Shown here piece by piece: positions 17,102 to 25,334 of a stretch of DNA of 64,000 bases. Position 1 is the first letter of the stretch. The number at the start of each line of letters is the position of its first letter. Below the pieces are notes generated by a model. The model made no database searches, was not told the DNA's origin, and saw nothing but the letters and a program-made list of their open reading frames with translations. The stretch is from Oscillospiraceae bacterium (GTDB lineage: Bacteria; Bacillota; Clostridia; Oscillospirales; Acutalibacteraceae): contig SVPR01000001.1 in the NCBI GenBank assembly GCA_015065785.1, forward strand, positions 141,863-205,862. Direction: 5' to 3'. Both the position numbers and the translations under genes were made by a program.

Positions 17102-17992
17102 TCAAATTAAATTATGATTTTTTAAAGCCTTAGTTAAAATAGCTTTATTTTTCTCGTTGATAGGGGAAAGTGGCATTCTGCATCTTCCAACATCTTTACC
17201 CATTAAGCATAAAGCTTCTTTTACAGGGATTGGGTTAACATCACAAAAGAGAGCATTACACAAATCAAGATATTCAAGCTGCAAAGCAGCACTTGCTTTA
17301 ATGTCATCATCGAGCGCAAGCTGTGCAATATCGTGTGCCGCCTTTGGTGCAACATTTGAAAGAACAGAAATAACGCCAATAGCACCTAATGCCATAAATG
17401 CAGTAATCTGGTCATCGTTACCTGAATAATAGTTCAAATTATCCTTACAAAGTGCAACTGTTTTAGCGAAAGCAGAAATATCGCCATTTGCTTCTTTTAC
17501 ACCATTAACCAAAGGTAATTTTGAAAGCTCCAGATAAGTTTCAGGTAAAATATTTACACCGGTTCTGGAAGGAACATTGTAAAGAATCATTGGCGTAGAA
17601 ACGCGTTTTTCAATGTAGCTGAATGACTCAATTAAACCATCCTGTGATGCTTTATTATAATAGGGGGTAACTGTTAAAAGACCATCAACCCCACATTTTT
17701 CAGCATCATTTGAAAGAATAACAGAATGCATTGTGTCATTACTGCCGGTGCCTGCAATAACAGGTACACGACCATTTGTAACATTAACCGCAACTTTAAT
17801 AGCCTCAAGATGTTCGTCATAAACGAGAGTTGATTTTTCGCCCGTTGTACCGCATACAACAATGGCATCTGTTCCGTTTTCGATTTGTTCGTTAATTAAC
17901 TCCTCGAAAAGAGGGAAATTGATTTTAAGAGTTTCGTCCTTAAAAGGTGTAACAATAGCTACACCTGCTCCTGCGAAAATAGGCTTTTTCAC
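17102..17992 (-). CDS. dapA: 4-hydroxy-tetrahydrodipicolinate synthase
   Basis: Condenses aspartate semialdehyde with pyruvate. The (beta/alpha)8 aldolase has the CGTTGEKSTL loop (about residue 45), the catalytic tyrosine in LYNVPSRTG and the Schiff-base lysine in VNGVKEANGD (about residue 163). The start is assigned to GTG 17992 (296 aa), 7 bases after GGGAGG, rather than a TTG at 18007 that lies within the ribosome site. It sits between asd and dapB. A second, more divergent family member lies at 50.2-51.1 kb. Confidence 0.96.
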   Translation of the reverse strand: MKKPIFAGAGVAIVTPFKDETLKINFPLFEELINEQIENGTDAIVVCGTTGEKSTLVYDEHLEAIKVAVNVTNGRVPVIAGTGSNDTMHSVILSNDAEKCGVDGLLTVTPYYNKASQDGLIESFSYIEKRVSTPMILYNVPSRTGVNILPETYLELSKLPLVNGVKEANGDISAFAKTVALCKDNLNYYSGNDDQITAFMALGAIGVISVLSNVAPKAAHDIAQLALDDDIKASAALQLEYLDLCNALFCDVNPIPVKEALCLMGKDVGRCRMPLSPINEKNKAILTKALKNHNLI

Positions 17993-18038
17993 AGTATGAC
18001 CTCCCAAAAATTATTTTAGTAATTGAATTACTATATTA

Positions 18039-19121
18039 TCAGTCCATATAGCCTTCTGCACAAAGAAGCTCTGCAAGAAGAACTGCACCACCGGCAGCAC
18101 CTCTTAATGTGTTGTGTGCAAGGCAAACGAACTTATAATCATATTGTGTATCTTCTCTGAGACGGCCAATTGAAACTGCCATACCGTTTTCAAGATTTCT
18201 GTGAAGCTTTGTCTGTGGGCAATTATCCTCTTCAAAATAGTGGAGGAATTGCTTCGGAGCGCTTGGTAAGTCTAATTCCTGTGCTCTGCCTTTAAATTCT
18301 GCCCAGGCTTTAATCATAGCTTCTTTAGTAGGCTTCTTGTCAAAGCGAACAAAAACTGCACCCATGTGACCATCTGAAACAGGAACTCTTATACATTGAG
18401 CAGTAAAGTTTGGAGATGTTGCAGGAACAATTTTGCCGTCCTCAATTTTACCCCAGAGCTTGAGTGGCTCTTTTTCGCTCTTTTCTTCTTCGCCACCGAT
18501 GAATGGGATAACATTATCTACCATTTCAGGCCATCTTTCAAATGTTTTACCTGCACCTGAAATTGCCTGGTAAGTACAAACAAGAACATCTTTTACGCCA
18601 TATTCCTCGTGAAGAGGGAAGAGAGCCGGCACATAAGATTGAAGTGAGCAGTTAGATTTAACTGCAATGAAGCCACGCTTTGTGCCAAGGCGTTTTCTTT
18701 GTGATTCAATGATTTTAATGTGGTCTGCATTTAACTCAGGCACTACCATTGGAACATCTTCTGCCATTCTGAAAGCACTGTTATTTGAAACAACAGGACA
18801 TTCAGCTTTAGCATATTTTTCTTCAAGAGCTTTTGTTTCTTCTTTGCTCATATTAACTGCGCAGAATACGAAGTCAACTGAAGAAGCAATTTTTTCAATA
18901 TCTTTTTCTGCATCAAGAACAACCATATCGAGATATTTCTCAGGTGTTGCTTCAGGCATACACCAACGGTCACCGAGTGCTTCTTTATAGGAAACCCCTG
19001 CTGAACGGGAGCTTGCAGCAAGAACTGTAACATCAAACCAAGGATGCTCACTGAGAAGAAGAGCAAAACGTTGACCAACCATTCCGGTTGCACCGATAAT
19101 ACCAACTTTGTACTTTTTCAT
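18039..19121 (-). CDS. asd: Aspartate-semialdehyde dehydrogenase (archaeal/fungal-type)
   Basis: NADPH-dependent enzyme feeding lysine, diaminopimelate, threonine and methionine synthesis. The N-terminal GATGMVGQRFALLL is the nucleotide-binding loop; SNCSLQSYVPAL (about residues 158-169) contains the catalytic cysteine and SDGHMGAVF (about 259-267) the catalytic histidine. The 360-aa length and this motif style match the archaeal/fungal subfamily rather than the E. coli one. It is the first gene of the asd-dapA-dapB operon, with CGGAGGTG before ATG and a promoter about 80 bases upstream. Confidence 0.95.
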   Translation of the reverse strand: MKKYKVGIIGATGMVGQRFALLLSEHPWFDVTVLAASSRSAGVSYKEALGDRWCMPEATPEKYLDMVVLDAEKDIEKIASSVDFVFCAVNMSKEETKALEEKYAKAECPVVSNNSAFRMAEDVPMVVPELNADHIKIIESQRKRLGTKRGFIAVKSNCSLQSYVPALFPLHEEYGVKDVLVCTYQAISGAGKTFERWPEMVDNVIPFIGGEEEKSEKEPLKLWGKIEDGKIVPATSPNFTAQCIRVPVSDGHMGAVFVRFDKKPTKEAMIKAWAEFKGRAQELDLPSAPKQFLHYFEEDNCPQTKLHRNLENGMAVSIGRLREDTQYDYKFVCLAHNTLRGAAGGAVLLAELLCAEGYMD

Positions 19122-19150
19122 AAGTACACCTCCGGATTTCTAAAAAATAC

Positions 19151-19179
19151 TTGTAAATACGAAATAAATAGATTATAAT
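19151..19179 (+). promoter_or_regulatory. Promoter of queA-tgt
   Basis: TTGTAA (19151-19156), 17-base spacer, TATAAT (19174-19179). The 5' leader to queA is about 75 bases and no preQ1 riboswitch could be recognised in it. Confidence 0.6.
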
Positions 19180-19202
19180 ATACCTCGCTTACATACCGAC
19201 AT

Positions 19203-19232
19203 ATAATAACATAAAATGCGTTTGTGAGTCAA
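19203..19232 (-). promoter_or_regulatory. Promoter of asd-dapA-dapB
   Basis: On the minus strand TTGACT (19232-19227), 18-base spacer, TATTAT (19208-19203). It faces the queA promoter, so the two transcripts start inside each other's leader region. No lysine riboswitch is visible. Confidence 0.65.
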
Positions 19233-19262
19233 TAATTTTTTACTATTTAGAAGGTACTTTTA

Positions 19263-20294
19263 ATGAATAAATCTGATTTTTTCTATGATTTGCCTGAAGA
19301 ACTCATTGCACAATATCCTGTAGAGCCTCGTGATTTTTCAAGAATGATGGTTCTCTCTAAAGAAAATAACAGCATATCTCATAAGCGTTTTTTTGATATT
19401 GTTAATTATTTAAATGCTGGTGATACGCTTATTTTGAATAATACGCGTGTTCTTCCTGCAAGAATTTACGGAGTAAAAGACGAAACAGGTGCTGTTGTTG
19501 AATTCCTTTTGCTAAATCAGATTGAAAATGATGTGTGGGAAGCCCTTGCAGGACCAGGAAAAAGAGCAAAGGTAGGCACAACCTTTTCATTTGGTGAGGG
19601 AATTTTAAAATGTGAAGTAACCGAAGTTTTAGAAAATGGTAACAGAATTATAAAATTCAGTTACGATAAGAGTGACAATTTCTTCAATATTCTTGATAAA
19701 GTTGGTCAGATGCCATTACCACACTATATAACCGAAGAATTACAAGATAAAGAGCGTTATCAGACTGTGTATTCAAAAGAATTAGGCTCTGCTGCGGCAC
19801 CTACCGCGGGGCTTCATTTCACAAATGAATTATTAGAAGAATTGAAAGAAAAAGGTGTTAATATCGGTTATGTAACACTCCATGTGGGTTTAGGCACTTT
19901 CCGCCCGGTAAAAGCAGAAAAAATCGAAGACCATAAAATGCACACAGAGCATTACCACTTGCCAAAAGAAACAGCAGAACTCATTTTAAGTACTAAAAAA
20001 GCAGGGGGCAGGGTAATTGCTGTTGGTACTACAAGCTGTCGTACCCTCGAATCTGTTGCAACATTTTGTGGCGAAATAAAAGAAGATGACCGAAACACAG
20101 ATATTTTTATTTACCCGGGCTACAAATTCAAGTGCATTGATGGTTTAATTACAAATTTCCATTTACCTGAAAGCACTTTGATTATGTTAGTTTCTGCCTT
20201 CTATGGCTACGATAAGACATTAAAAGCGTATAAAACTGCAGTCGATGAAAAATACAGATTTTTCTCGTTTGGTGACTGTATGATTATTTTATAA
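19263..20294 (+). CDS. queA: S-adenosylmethionine:tRNA ribosyltransferase-isomerase
   Basis: Penultimate enzyme of queuosine synthesis; it transfers the ribosyl part of SAM to preQ1 in tRNA, making epoxyqueuosine. The 343-aa protein has the family start ([21 protein letters not shown]), the [12 protein letters not shown] block (about 58-69), [10 protein letters not shown] (about 179-188), [10 protein letters not shown] (about 205-214) and [15 protein letters not shown] near the end. It is paired with tgt 19 bp downstream, a common queuosine arrangement. Confidence 0.97.
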   Translation: MNKSDFFYDLPEELIAQYPVEPRDFSRMMVLSKENNSISHKRFFDIVNYLNAGDTLILNNTRVLPARIYGVKDETGAVVEFLLLNQIENDVWEALAGPGKRAKVGTTFSFGEGILKCEVTEVLENGNRIIKFSYDKSDNFFNILDKVGQMPLPHYITEELQDKERYQTVYSKELGSAAAPTAGLHFTNELLEELKEKGVNIGYVTLHVGLGTFRPVKAEKIEDHKMHTEHYHLPKETAELILSTKKAGGRVIAVGTTSCRTLESVATFCGEIKEDDRNTDIFIYPGYKFKCIDGLITNFHLPESTLIMLVSAFYGYDKTLKAYKTAVDEKYRFFSFGDCMIIL

Positions 20295-20313
20295 AATTAA
20301 AGGATTTTTAACT

Positions 20314-21444
20314 ATGTTCAAGGTTTTAAAAACAGAGGGAAAAGCTCGTTTAGGTGAATTTACAACCGTAAAAGGTGTTGTTAAAACCCCTGCATTCCAG
20401 AATGTTGCTACTTGTGGTGCAATTAAAGGTGGGCTTTCCGCTTACGATTTGAAAGATATAAATTGTCAGGTTCAGCTTTGCAATACTTATCATTTACATG
20501 TAAGACCGGGCGACGAGCTTATTAAAGAATTAGGTGGTCTTAATGAATTTACAGGCTGGGATGGACCTATTCTTACAGACAGCGGTGGATTTCAGGTTTT
20601 TTCACTCGCAAAGCTCAGAAAAATCAAAGAAGAGGGCGTTACATTTAATTCTCATGTTGATGGTCGCAAGATTTTTATGGGACCTGAAGAAAGTATGAGA
20701 ATTCAGTCTAATTTAGCTTCAACTATTGCAATGGCTTTTGACGAATGTGTTGAAAACCCTGCAACCTATGAATATGCAAAGGCGTCAACAGAAAGAACTA
20801 CCCGTTGGCTTATTCGTTGTAAGGAAGAAATGGAACGCTTGAATTCAAAATATGATACATTAAATAAGCATCAGATGTTATTCGGTATAAATCAAGGCTG
20901 TACCTTTGATGATTTACGAATAGAGCATATGCAGGAGATTGCTAAATTAGACCTTGATGGTTATGCAATTGGTGGTCTTGCAGTAGGTGAGCCGAAAGAG
21001 GATATGTACAGAATTATTTCTGCTGTTGAACCTTTCGCGCCTAAGAACAAAATCCGTTATTTAATGGGCGTTGGTACACCCGGTAATATTTTAGAGGGTG
21101 TTTCTCGTGGTGTGGATTTATTTGACTGCGTAATGCCAAGCCGAAATGCGCGTCACGGTCATTTGTTTACCTGGAATGGTATAATGAACTTAAATAATGC
21201 CAAATATGCTAAAGATGATACACCAATAGATGCAACCTGTAGCTGTCCAACCTGTCAGAAGCATTCAAGAGCTTATATTCACCATCTTATTAAAGCTAAA
21301 GAAATGCTTGCAATGAGGCTTTGTGTTACTCATAATTTATATTTCTATAATAATTTAATGACACGAATCCGTGAAGAATTAGAAAACGGAACTTTCACTG
21401 AATTCAAAGAGAAATATACCGATTTGCTTGATTCAAGAATTTAA
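20314..21444 (+). CDS. tgt: Queuine/preQ1 tRNA-guanine transglycosylase
   Basis: Exchanges guanine 34 of GUN-anticodon tRNAs for preQ1. The 376-aa TIM barrel has ILTDSGGFQVFSL (about residues 87-99, active-site Asp), GGLAVGEP (about 222-229), GVDLFDCVMPSRNARHG (about 260-276, nucleophile Asp) and the zinc site CSCPTCQKHSRAYIHHL (about 310-326). It is co-transcribed with queA. Confidence 0.98.
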   Translation: MFKVLKTEGKARLGEFTTVKGVVKTPAFQNVATCGAIKGGLSAYDLKDINCQVQLCNTYHLHVRPGDELIKELGGLNEFTGWDGPILTDSGGFQVFSLAKLRKIKEEGVTFNSHVDGRKIFMGPEESMRIQSNLASTIAMAFDECVENPATYEYAKASTERTTRWLIRCKEEMERLNSKYDTLNKHQMLFGINQGCTFDDLRIEHMQEIAKLDLDGYAIGGLAVGEPKEDMYRIISAVEPFAPKNKIRYLMGVGTPGNILEGVSRGVDLFDCVMPSRNARHGHLFTWNGIMNLNNAKYAKDDTPIDATCSCPTCQKHSRAYIHHLIKAKEMLAMRLCVTHNLYFYNNLMTRIREELENGTFTEFKEKYTDLLDSRI

Positions 21445-21469
21445 TTTTTTATTAAATTCAAAAAAAGAC

Positions 21470-21498
21470 TTGTATATTTTATTTTTTACAGTTATAAT
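21470..21498 (+). promoter_or_regulatory. Promoter of yajC
   Basis: TTGTAT (21470-21475), 17-base spacer, TATAAT (21493-21498). Confidence 0.7.
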
Positions 21499-21531
21499 AC
21501 TGTGGTATGTTAAATTTTGGAGGATAAAACT

Positions 21532-22026
21532 ATGTTTAATTTATTTACACTTGAAGCTGGTGCTGGTGCAGCCGGCGGTTTGGGTGGCAGTCCAATGTCA
21601 TCAATGCTTTTAATTGTTGGTATGTTCGCTCTTATGTACTTTATGGTGCTTCGTCCACAGAAGAAAAAACAAAAAGAAGAGCAAGAGATGCGTGATTCTA
21701 TTCAAATCGGCGATGAAATTACTACTATCGGTGGTATTATGGGTAGAATTGTTACTGTTAAAGATGACAGCATTGTTATCGAAACAGGCACAGACCGCAC
21801 AAAGTTAAAAATGCAACGCTGGGCTATTCAGACTAATGAAACTGCAAATGCTCGTATGGCTGCCGAAAAGAAGGCTGCCGAAGAAGCTAAAAAAGCTCAA
21901 AGCGAAAAGAATGCTATTGACCAGGCGGTAAATGGTAAAAAGAAAAAGACAAAATCAGTTGAAAATAAAGGCTCGGTTGAAGAGCTTAAGGCTGAAGAAG
22001 AAGCTCAGAAGAGCGATGAAGAATAA
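21532..22026 (+). CDS. yajC: Preprotein translocase subunit YajC
   Basis: A 164-aa accessory Sec subunit. It has one N-terminal membrane helix (SSMLLIVGMFALMYFMVL, about residues 22-39), then RPQKKKQKEEQEMRDSIQIG and the conserved GDEITTIGGIMGRIV domain (about 62-100). A long charged, Ala/Lys/Glu-rich coiled tail follows. ATG 21532 is chosen over TTG 21517 because the GGAGG at 21519-21523 then has correct spacing. secD/secF are not adjacent. Confidence 0.93.
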   Translation: MFNLFTLEAGAGAAGGLGGSPMSSMLLIVGMFALMYFMVLRPQKKKQKEEQEMRDSIQIGDEITTIGGIMGRIVTVKDDSIVIETGTDRTKLKMQRWAIQTNETANARMAAEKKAAEEAKKAQSEKNAIDQAVNGKKKKTKSVENKGSVEELKAEEEAQKSDEE

Positions 22027-22043
22027 TCTTTCATAAAGAAAAC

Positions 22044-22087
22044 AACCTCTGCATATCTTTTATTAAAGAAATGCGGAGGTTATTTTT
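22044..22087 (+). terminator. Terminator-like hairpin whose 3' arm holds the next gene's ribosome site
   Basis: Arms AACCTCTGCAT (22044-22054) and ATGCGGAGGTT (22071-22081) pair with one wobble, followed by ATTTTT. GGAGG at 22075-22079 is both part of the stem and the Shine-Dalgarno of the gene starting at 22088. Confidence 0.75.
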
Positions 22088-22501
22088 ATGTCTGAATTTT
22101 TTAATAAAAAATCAAAATATGATTCTAAGAAATTTAAGCTTATACTAAAGTATTTACCTTGCTTTTTAAAGGGCTTTTTAATTACTGCTTTGGGCATACT
22201 TGTCCTTTCTTTTGCATATTATAAATTATCGACACATTCTGTAATTATTTACTATTTAACCTATCTTTTTATTGCTTTAGGTGGGTTTGTAGCAGGAAAT
22301 TCGACCTATCATAAGTTAGGTGGCAGGGGAATAGTCGTTGGAGCAATAGGTGCTTTGCCTGTTGCTGTAGTAATTTATGCTATTTTAGCAATTTTCTGTT
22401 TAAAAGAAATTACAGCTTTTAGCTTAATAATTCTGCCTATTTGTATTCTGTGTGGTTGCTTGGGTGGAATAATTGGCTCAAATTCAAAGAAAAGATATTA
22501 A
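22088..22501 (+). CDS. YrzE/TIGR04086-like membrane protein
   Basis: A 137-aa protein with four predicted membrane helices (about 25-47, 54-75, 85-105, 110-130) and glycine-rich helix starts (GGFVAGNSTYHKLGGRGIVVGAIGAL). It resembles the TIGR04086/YrzE family, which in Firmicutes commonly sits next to yajC, as here. The function is unknown. Its ribosome site is embedded in the hairpin behind yajC. Confidence 0.7.
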   Translation: MSEFFNKKSKYDSKKFKLILKYLPCFLKGFLITALGILVLSFAYYKLSTHSVIIYYLTYLFIALGGFVAGNSTYHKLGGRGIVVGAIGALPVAVVIYAILAIFCLKEITAFSLIILPICILCGCLGGIIGSNSKKRY

Positions 22502-22516
22502 AAGTGAGGATAAACT

Positions 22517-23146
22517 ATGTTAAAAAAGAGTGTTGTATTAAAAAGAAAAAAGATGAATATACCTCGTGTAAATTATAAGAATATTCTGTTTTTTTCATTG
22601 TTTTTGTGTGGTCTTATTTTAGGGGCATTAACAATGAAAGGGGAAGATTCACAATTAAAAGCAGTGTTAAAAGATTTTTTTATTGAATACATAAGCAATA
22701 AATCAACTAACACAATTTTAGGATGTTTTTTAGATAGTGCAATTTTAACCTTATTCATACCAATTTTGACTTTTATTTTCGGTCTTTGCGCAGTTGGTGT
22801 GCCAATAATTATTGCCATGCCTACATTAATCGGAATTGCGGTAGGTATGGCAACAGGTTTTTTGTATTCGGAATTTACTTTTCAAGGGTTAGGGTATGCA
22901 GCGCTGATTATTATGCCGAGCGCCGCAATAGTAATTGCAACGCTATTAAAATGCTGTAACGAAGCAATAAGTATGTCACTCGAAATAATATTTTCAATCA
23001 GTGGGGGAAGTTACCCAAAAACTAAAAATAATGAACTAAAAGAGTATTGCTTGCGATTTTTAGTTTTTGCAGTACCACTCATTTTAGCAGCACTTTTAAA
23101 TTCATTTTGCTTCAAGCTTTTTGGTGGTTTATTCACATTCGTCTGA
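22517..23146 (+). CDS. spoIIM: Stage II sporulation protein M-like membrane protein
   Basis: A 209-aa protein with about five membrane helices (31-46, 69-90, 92-115, 119-142, 180-205) in the SpoIIM layout; FIFGLCAVGVPIIIAMPTLIGIAVGMATGFL is the hallmark central block. In B. subtilis SpoIIM works with SpoIID/SpoIIP in septal peptidoglycan thinning during engulfment. Its position tail-to-tail with a Xer recombinase recalls the spoIIM-xerD neighbourhood of Bacillus. The two genes overlap by 18 bases at their 3' ends. Confidence 0.82.
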   Translation: MLKKSVVLKRKKMNIPRVNYKNILFFSLFLCGLILGALTMKGEDSQLKAVLKDFFIEYISNKSTNTILGCFLDSAILTLFIPILTFIFGLCAVGVPIIIAMPTLIGIAVGMATGFLYSEFTFQGLGYAALIIMPSAAIVIATLLKCCNEAISMSLEIIFSISGGSYPKTKNNELKEYCLRFLVFAVPLILAALLNSFCFKLFGGLFTFV

Positions 23147-24154
23147 TTCATCAGAGTTAATACTTTCAATTATTGTCTGGCGAGGTGCCTTAACACTGCT
23201 TAAAGGATTCGCTTGTGCAGCGCTCTTTAACTGTTCATCAACAATATGCGTATAAATTTGTGTCGTATTGAGATTTTCGTGACCTAAAATTTCTTTTATA
23301 GATAACACATCAACATTACCGTGCTGATACATTAAAGTAGCGGCTGTATGTCTTAATTTATGAGTTGATAAAGCTCTGTCGGCCAGTCCTGCTTTTTCTA
23401 AAGTAGATTTAACTACAAATTGAACTGTTTTAGGGCTGATTCTGCCTTTTTGACGGCTGATGAATAGTGCGTCCTTATCCCTAACGCCATCAACAGGGCG
23501 GACAGGCAAATAGGCATTTATAGCGTCAACACAAGCATCATTCAAGTAGATTGTTCGTTCTTTATTACCTTTACCTGTAACAGTTAAAGTATTATTAGAG
23601 CGAATATCTGATAAATTGAGTGAAACAAGCTCTGAAAGACGGAGTCCGCAATTCAAAAACAAAGTTATAATGCAATAATCGCGTTCCTTAAATTTTCCGT
23701 CTATTGAATTTAAAAGCTTCAGGCTTTCTTCTAAAGTTAAGTATTTCGGCAAAGCTTTTTTTATTCTCGGAGATTCAAGCTCTTGCAGGGGATTCTTTTC
23801 AAGAATTTTCTTTTGAACTGATAAATATTTATAGAAGGCTCTCAAAGTAGAAACCTTACGGGAACGAGTACGCTCATTATTATTTCTGTTAATTTTGCAA
23901 TAGGTTAAATACATATAAGCATCGTTAAGCGAAACTGACACAATTAAATCAAGTGACATATCAGAAATAACAATTTCATCAAAAGGAACTTCTTTAGCTA
24001 CAAGTCCGCGAATTATTTTAAGATATTTAAAAAAGGTAGATAAATCGTTAGCATATTCATTAACTGTCAATTCAGAACTATTCTTGATTACACTGTAATA
24101 GTTTAAGAATTCAACAGCAATAGCTGGTAAATTGTCAAAATTCTCTCGTTTCAT
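23129..24154 (-). CDS. Tyrosine recombinase, XerC/XerD family
   Basis: A 341-aa site-specific recombinase with an N-terminal SAM-like DNA-binding domain (about 1-120) and an intact catalytic domain: R172 (CGLRLSEL), K195 or K198 (GKGNKER), H265 and R268 (STHKLRHT), H292 (LGHENLNTT) and nucleophile Y301. It is about 40 residues longer than typical XerC/XerD, mainly by a charged C-terminal tail (PRQTIIESINSDESDECE). Beside spoIIM it is probably the chromosomal XerD-type enzyme that resolves dimers. A 34-bp perfect palindrome lies 42 bp upstream. Confidence 0.9.
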   Translation of the reverse strand: MKRENFDNLPAIAVEFLNYYSVIKNSSELTVNEYANDLSTFFKYLKIIRGLVAKEVPFDEIVISDMSLDLIVSVSLNDAYMYLTYCKINRNNNERTRSRKVSTLRAFYKYLSVQKKILEKNPLQELESPRIKKALPKYLTLEESLKLLNSIDGKFKERDYCIITLFLNCGLRLSELVSLNLSDIRSNNTLTVTGKGNKERTIYLNDACVDAINAYLPVRPVDGVRDKDALFISRQKGRISPKTVQFVVKSTLEKAGLADRALSTHKLRHTAATLMYQHGNVDVLSIKEILGHENLNTTQIYTHIVDEQLKSAAQANPLSSVKAPRQTIIESINSDESDECE

Positions 24155-24195
24155 AATAAAAGGGCACCCAAATCCTTTGCTTTAATTTTATATAT

Positions 24196-24229
24196 CGACT
24201 TATACAAAAGAAATGTTTTGTATAAGTCG
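24196..24229. repeat. 34-bp perfect palindrome with 6-base centre (possible Xer-type site or operator)
   Basis: Arms CGACTTATACAAAA (24196-24209) and TTTTGTATAAGTCG (24216-24229) are exact reverse complements around GAAATG. No T-run follows on either strand, so a terminator role is unlikely. Two arms around a 6-base centre is the geometry of Xer recombination sites. It also overlaps the place where a -35 element of the xer promoter would be. Confidence 0.8.
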
Positions 24230-24243
24230 GGTAAGGGGTAAAT

Positions 24244-24339
24244 AAGAAAAAAGCGTTTTTTGATAATATTGAATTATATATTGATTACTGTATTTCAAGT
24301 AATTAGTAGAAACAATGTTAATTACTGCCGAAACGCTTT
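24244..24339 (-). terminator. Structured 3' region ending in a terminator-like stem and T-run
   Basis: On the minus strand AAAGCGTTT (24339-24331) pairs with AAACGCTTT (24258-24250), followed by TTTTTTCTT. The 72-base interior holds a second perfect stem, AGTAATTA/TAATTACT (24326-24319 with 24305-24298). It directly follows the 39-aa gene and could end its transcript or be a small structured RNA. Confidence 0.55.
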
Positions 24340-24347
24340 ATTTGATA

Positions 24348-24467
24348 TTAATCTTTATCTTTGTACTTTTTCATACAAATAAGTATTGCAACTGATACTA
24401 CAACCATTGTAGCTGTGTAACCAAGCTTTGCTGCAGCGTTTTTCTCAGGATTCTTTGAATTCTTCAA
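24348..24467 (-). CDS. 39-aa single-pass membrane protein
   Basis: Not recognised. It is read from TTG 24467, 9 bases after AAAGG: a basic, polar N-terminus (KNSKNPEKNAAAKLGY), one hydrophobic helix (TATMVVVSVAILICM, about residues 18-32) and a Lys/Asp-rich end (KKYKDKD). This looks like a real small inner-membrane protein in a stretch otherwise lacking genes. It is preceded by a 16-bp inverted repeat and followed by a terminator-like structure, so it could form its own small transcription unit. The TTG start is the weakest point. Confidence 0.5.
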   Translation of the reverse strand: MKNSKNPEKNAAAKLGYTATMVVVSVAILICMKKYKDKD

Positions 24468-24484
24468 AATTAACAACCTTTCTC

Positions 24485-24540
24485 ATCGAATAGAAATTTT
24501 TGGCATTAGGTCTTGTTCATTCAGAAAATTTCTATTCGAT
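24485..24540. repeat. Perfect 16-bp inverted repeat with 24-base loop
   Basis: ATCGAATAGAAATTTT (24485-24500) and AAAATTTCTATTCGAT (24525-24540) are exact reverse complements. On the plus strand a TGCTTTTTTATAG tract follows, but no plus-strand gene lies upstream. On the minus strand the hairpin would sit in the leader of the 39-aa gene, ending just before its GAGAAAGG ribosome site. Confidence 0.85.
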
Positions 24541-24569
24541 TGCTTTTTTATAGTTTTACAGTAAATTGC

Positions 24570-25334
24570 TTAAATTTGTTCAGTTATAGGAATAATTGAG
24601 CCGATATCAGTAAGCTTATAAGATTTATCATAAACAGGTTTAACATTATGTAAATCTAAAAATTCTTTTATGGCTAAATAGCTTGGATGCTCTTCTATAT
24701 TACCATTAAAGAAGATTACATCCTTTGAAAGCTTACCCGAAGCACCACCCAAAAAGCCATAATGGCTATCTGACAGATAAATAAAATCCGGCTCGATTTT
24801 CAAAACATCTATTTGTGAATTTTTTAACAAACTTACTATTCCATTATCTTCGGTAATAATTGCATTTTCATTAACAATACAAATTGAACATTTTGAGTAG
24901 CCCTGTTTTGTATTTATAAACTTTAAATTACTATTTTTGGCAATGCTTTTAACTATATCAGATGCAGAATCAAGCTTAGAAATAAAATAATCACCTAAAA
25001 AAGTCTGATTAAATAAAACATCATTCGGATATGGCGAAAATGGCTCAAATTCAGCTACTTCTACCCTACACCCTAGTTCTATCATCTTTTTAATCAAATC
25101 GCTCTGATTCGGCGAAATAACAGCCATTTTTTCATCACAATAAGAAAATGATAAATCAGCGTGTGAGGCAATTTCTTCATCTAATTTATTGGATTTTTCA
25201 ACAGATATTACTTCAATTCCCCAATTATTCAGCAAAGCAATTGCTTCTTTAGCATCCTTTGAAATTACACAATGTTTTACTTTGTTTTGTGGAAGATTCG
25301 GCTTTTTAATAAATTTATAATCTGAATTATGCAT
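24570..25334 (-). CDS. Guanidino-group-modifying-enzyme-fold-like protein (DUF6873-like)
   Basis: A 254-aa soluble protein. Features such as NDVLFNQTFLGDYFI (about 104-118), KQGYSKCSICIVNENAIITEDNGI (about 142-165) and HYGFLGGASGKLSKDVIFFNG (about 190-210) recall the DUF6873 family, described as having the pentein (GME) fold. I recognise this by pattern only. No function is assigned; a catalytic Cys is possible (C147 or C150). Its ATG lies inside the last codons of radA (8-base overlap), so it is translated with radA. Confidence 0.5.
   Translation of the reverse strand: MHNSDYKFIKKPNLPQNKVKHCVISKDAKEAIALLNNWGIEVISVEKSNKLDEEIASHADLSFSYCDEKMAVISPNQSDLIKKMIELGCRVEVAEFEPFSPYPNDVLFNQTFLGDYFISKLDSASDIVKSIAKNSNLKFINTKQGYSKCSICIVNENAIITEDNGIVSLLKNSQIDVLKIEPDFIYLSDSHYGFLGGASGKLSKDVIFFNGNIEEHPSYLAIKEFLDLHNVKPVYDKSYKLTDIGSIIPITEQI

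Noticed and set aside
17102..17992. Second aldolase at 50.2 kb as a duplicated dapA
   Set aside because: The two differ in the key active-site loop, so they are not recent duplicates.
19122..19202. Lysine riboswitch in front of asd-dapA-dapB
   Set aside because: The leader is only about 75 bases, far too short, and lacks the conserved core.
19180..19262. preQ1 riboswitch in front of queA
   Set aside because: The short AT-rich leader has neither the conserved stem nor the A-rich tail of known preQ1 classes.
24485..24540. 16-bp inverted repeat as terminator of the gene ending at 24570
   Set aside because: On that gene's strand no T-run follows the stem; the T-run is on the opposite strand, where no gene precedes it.
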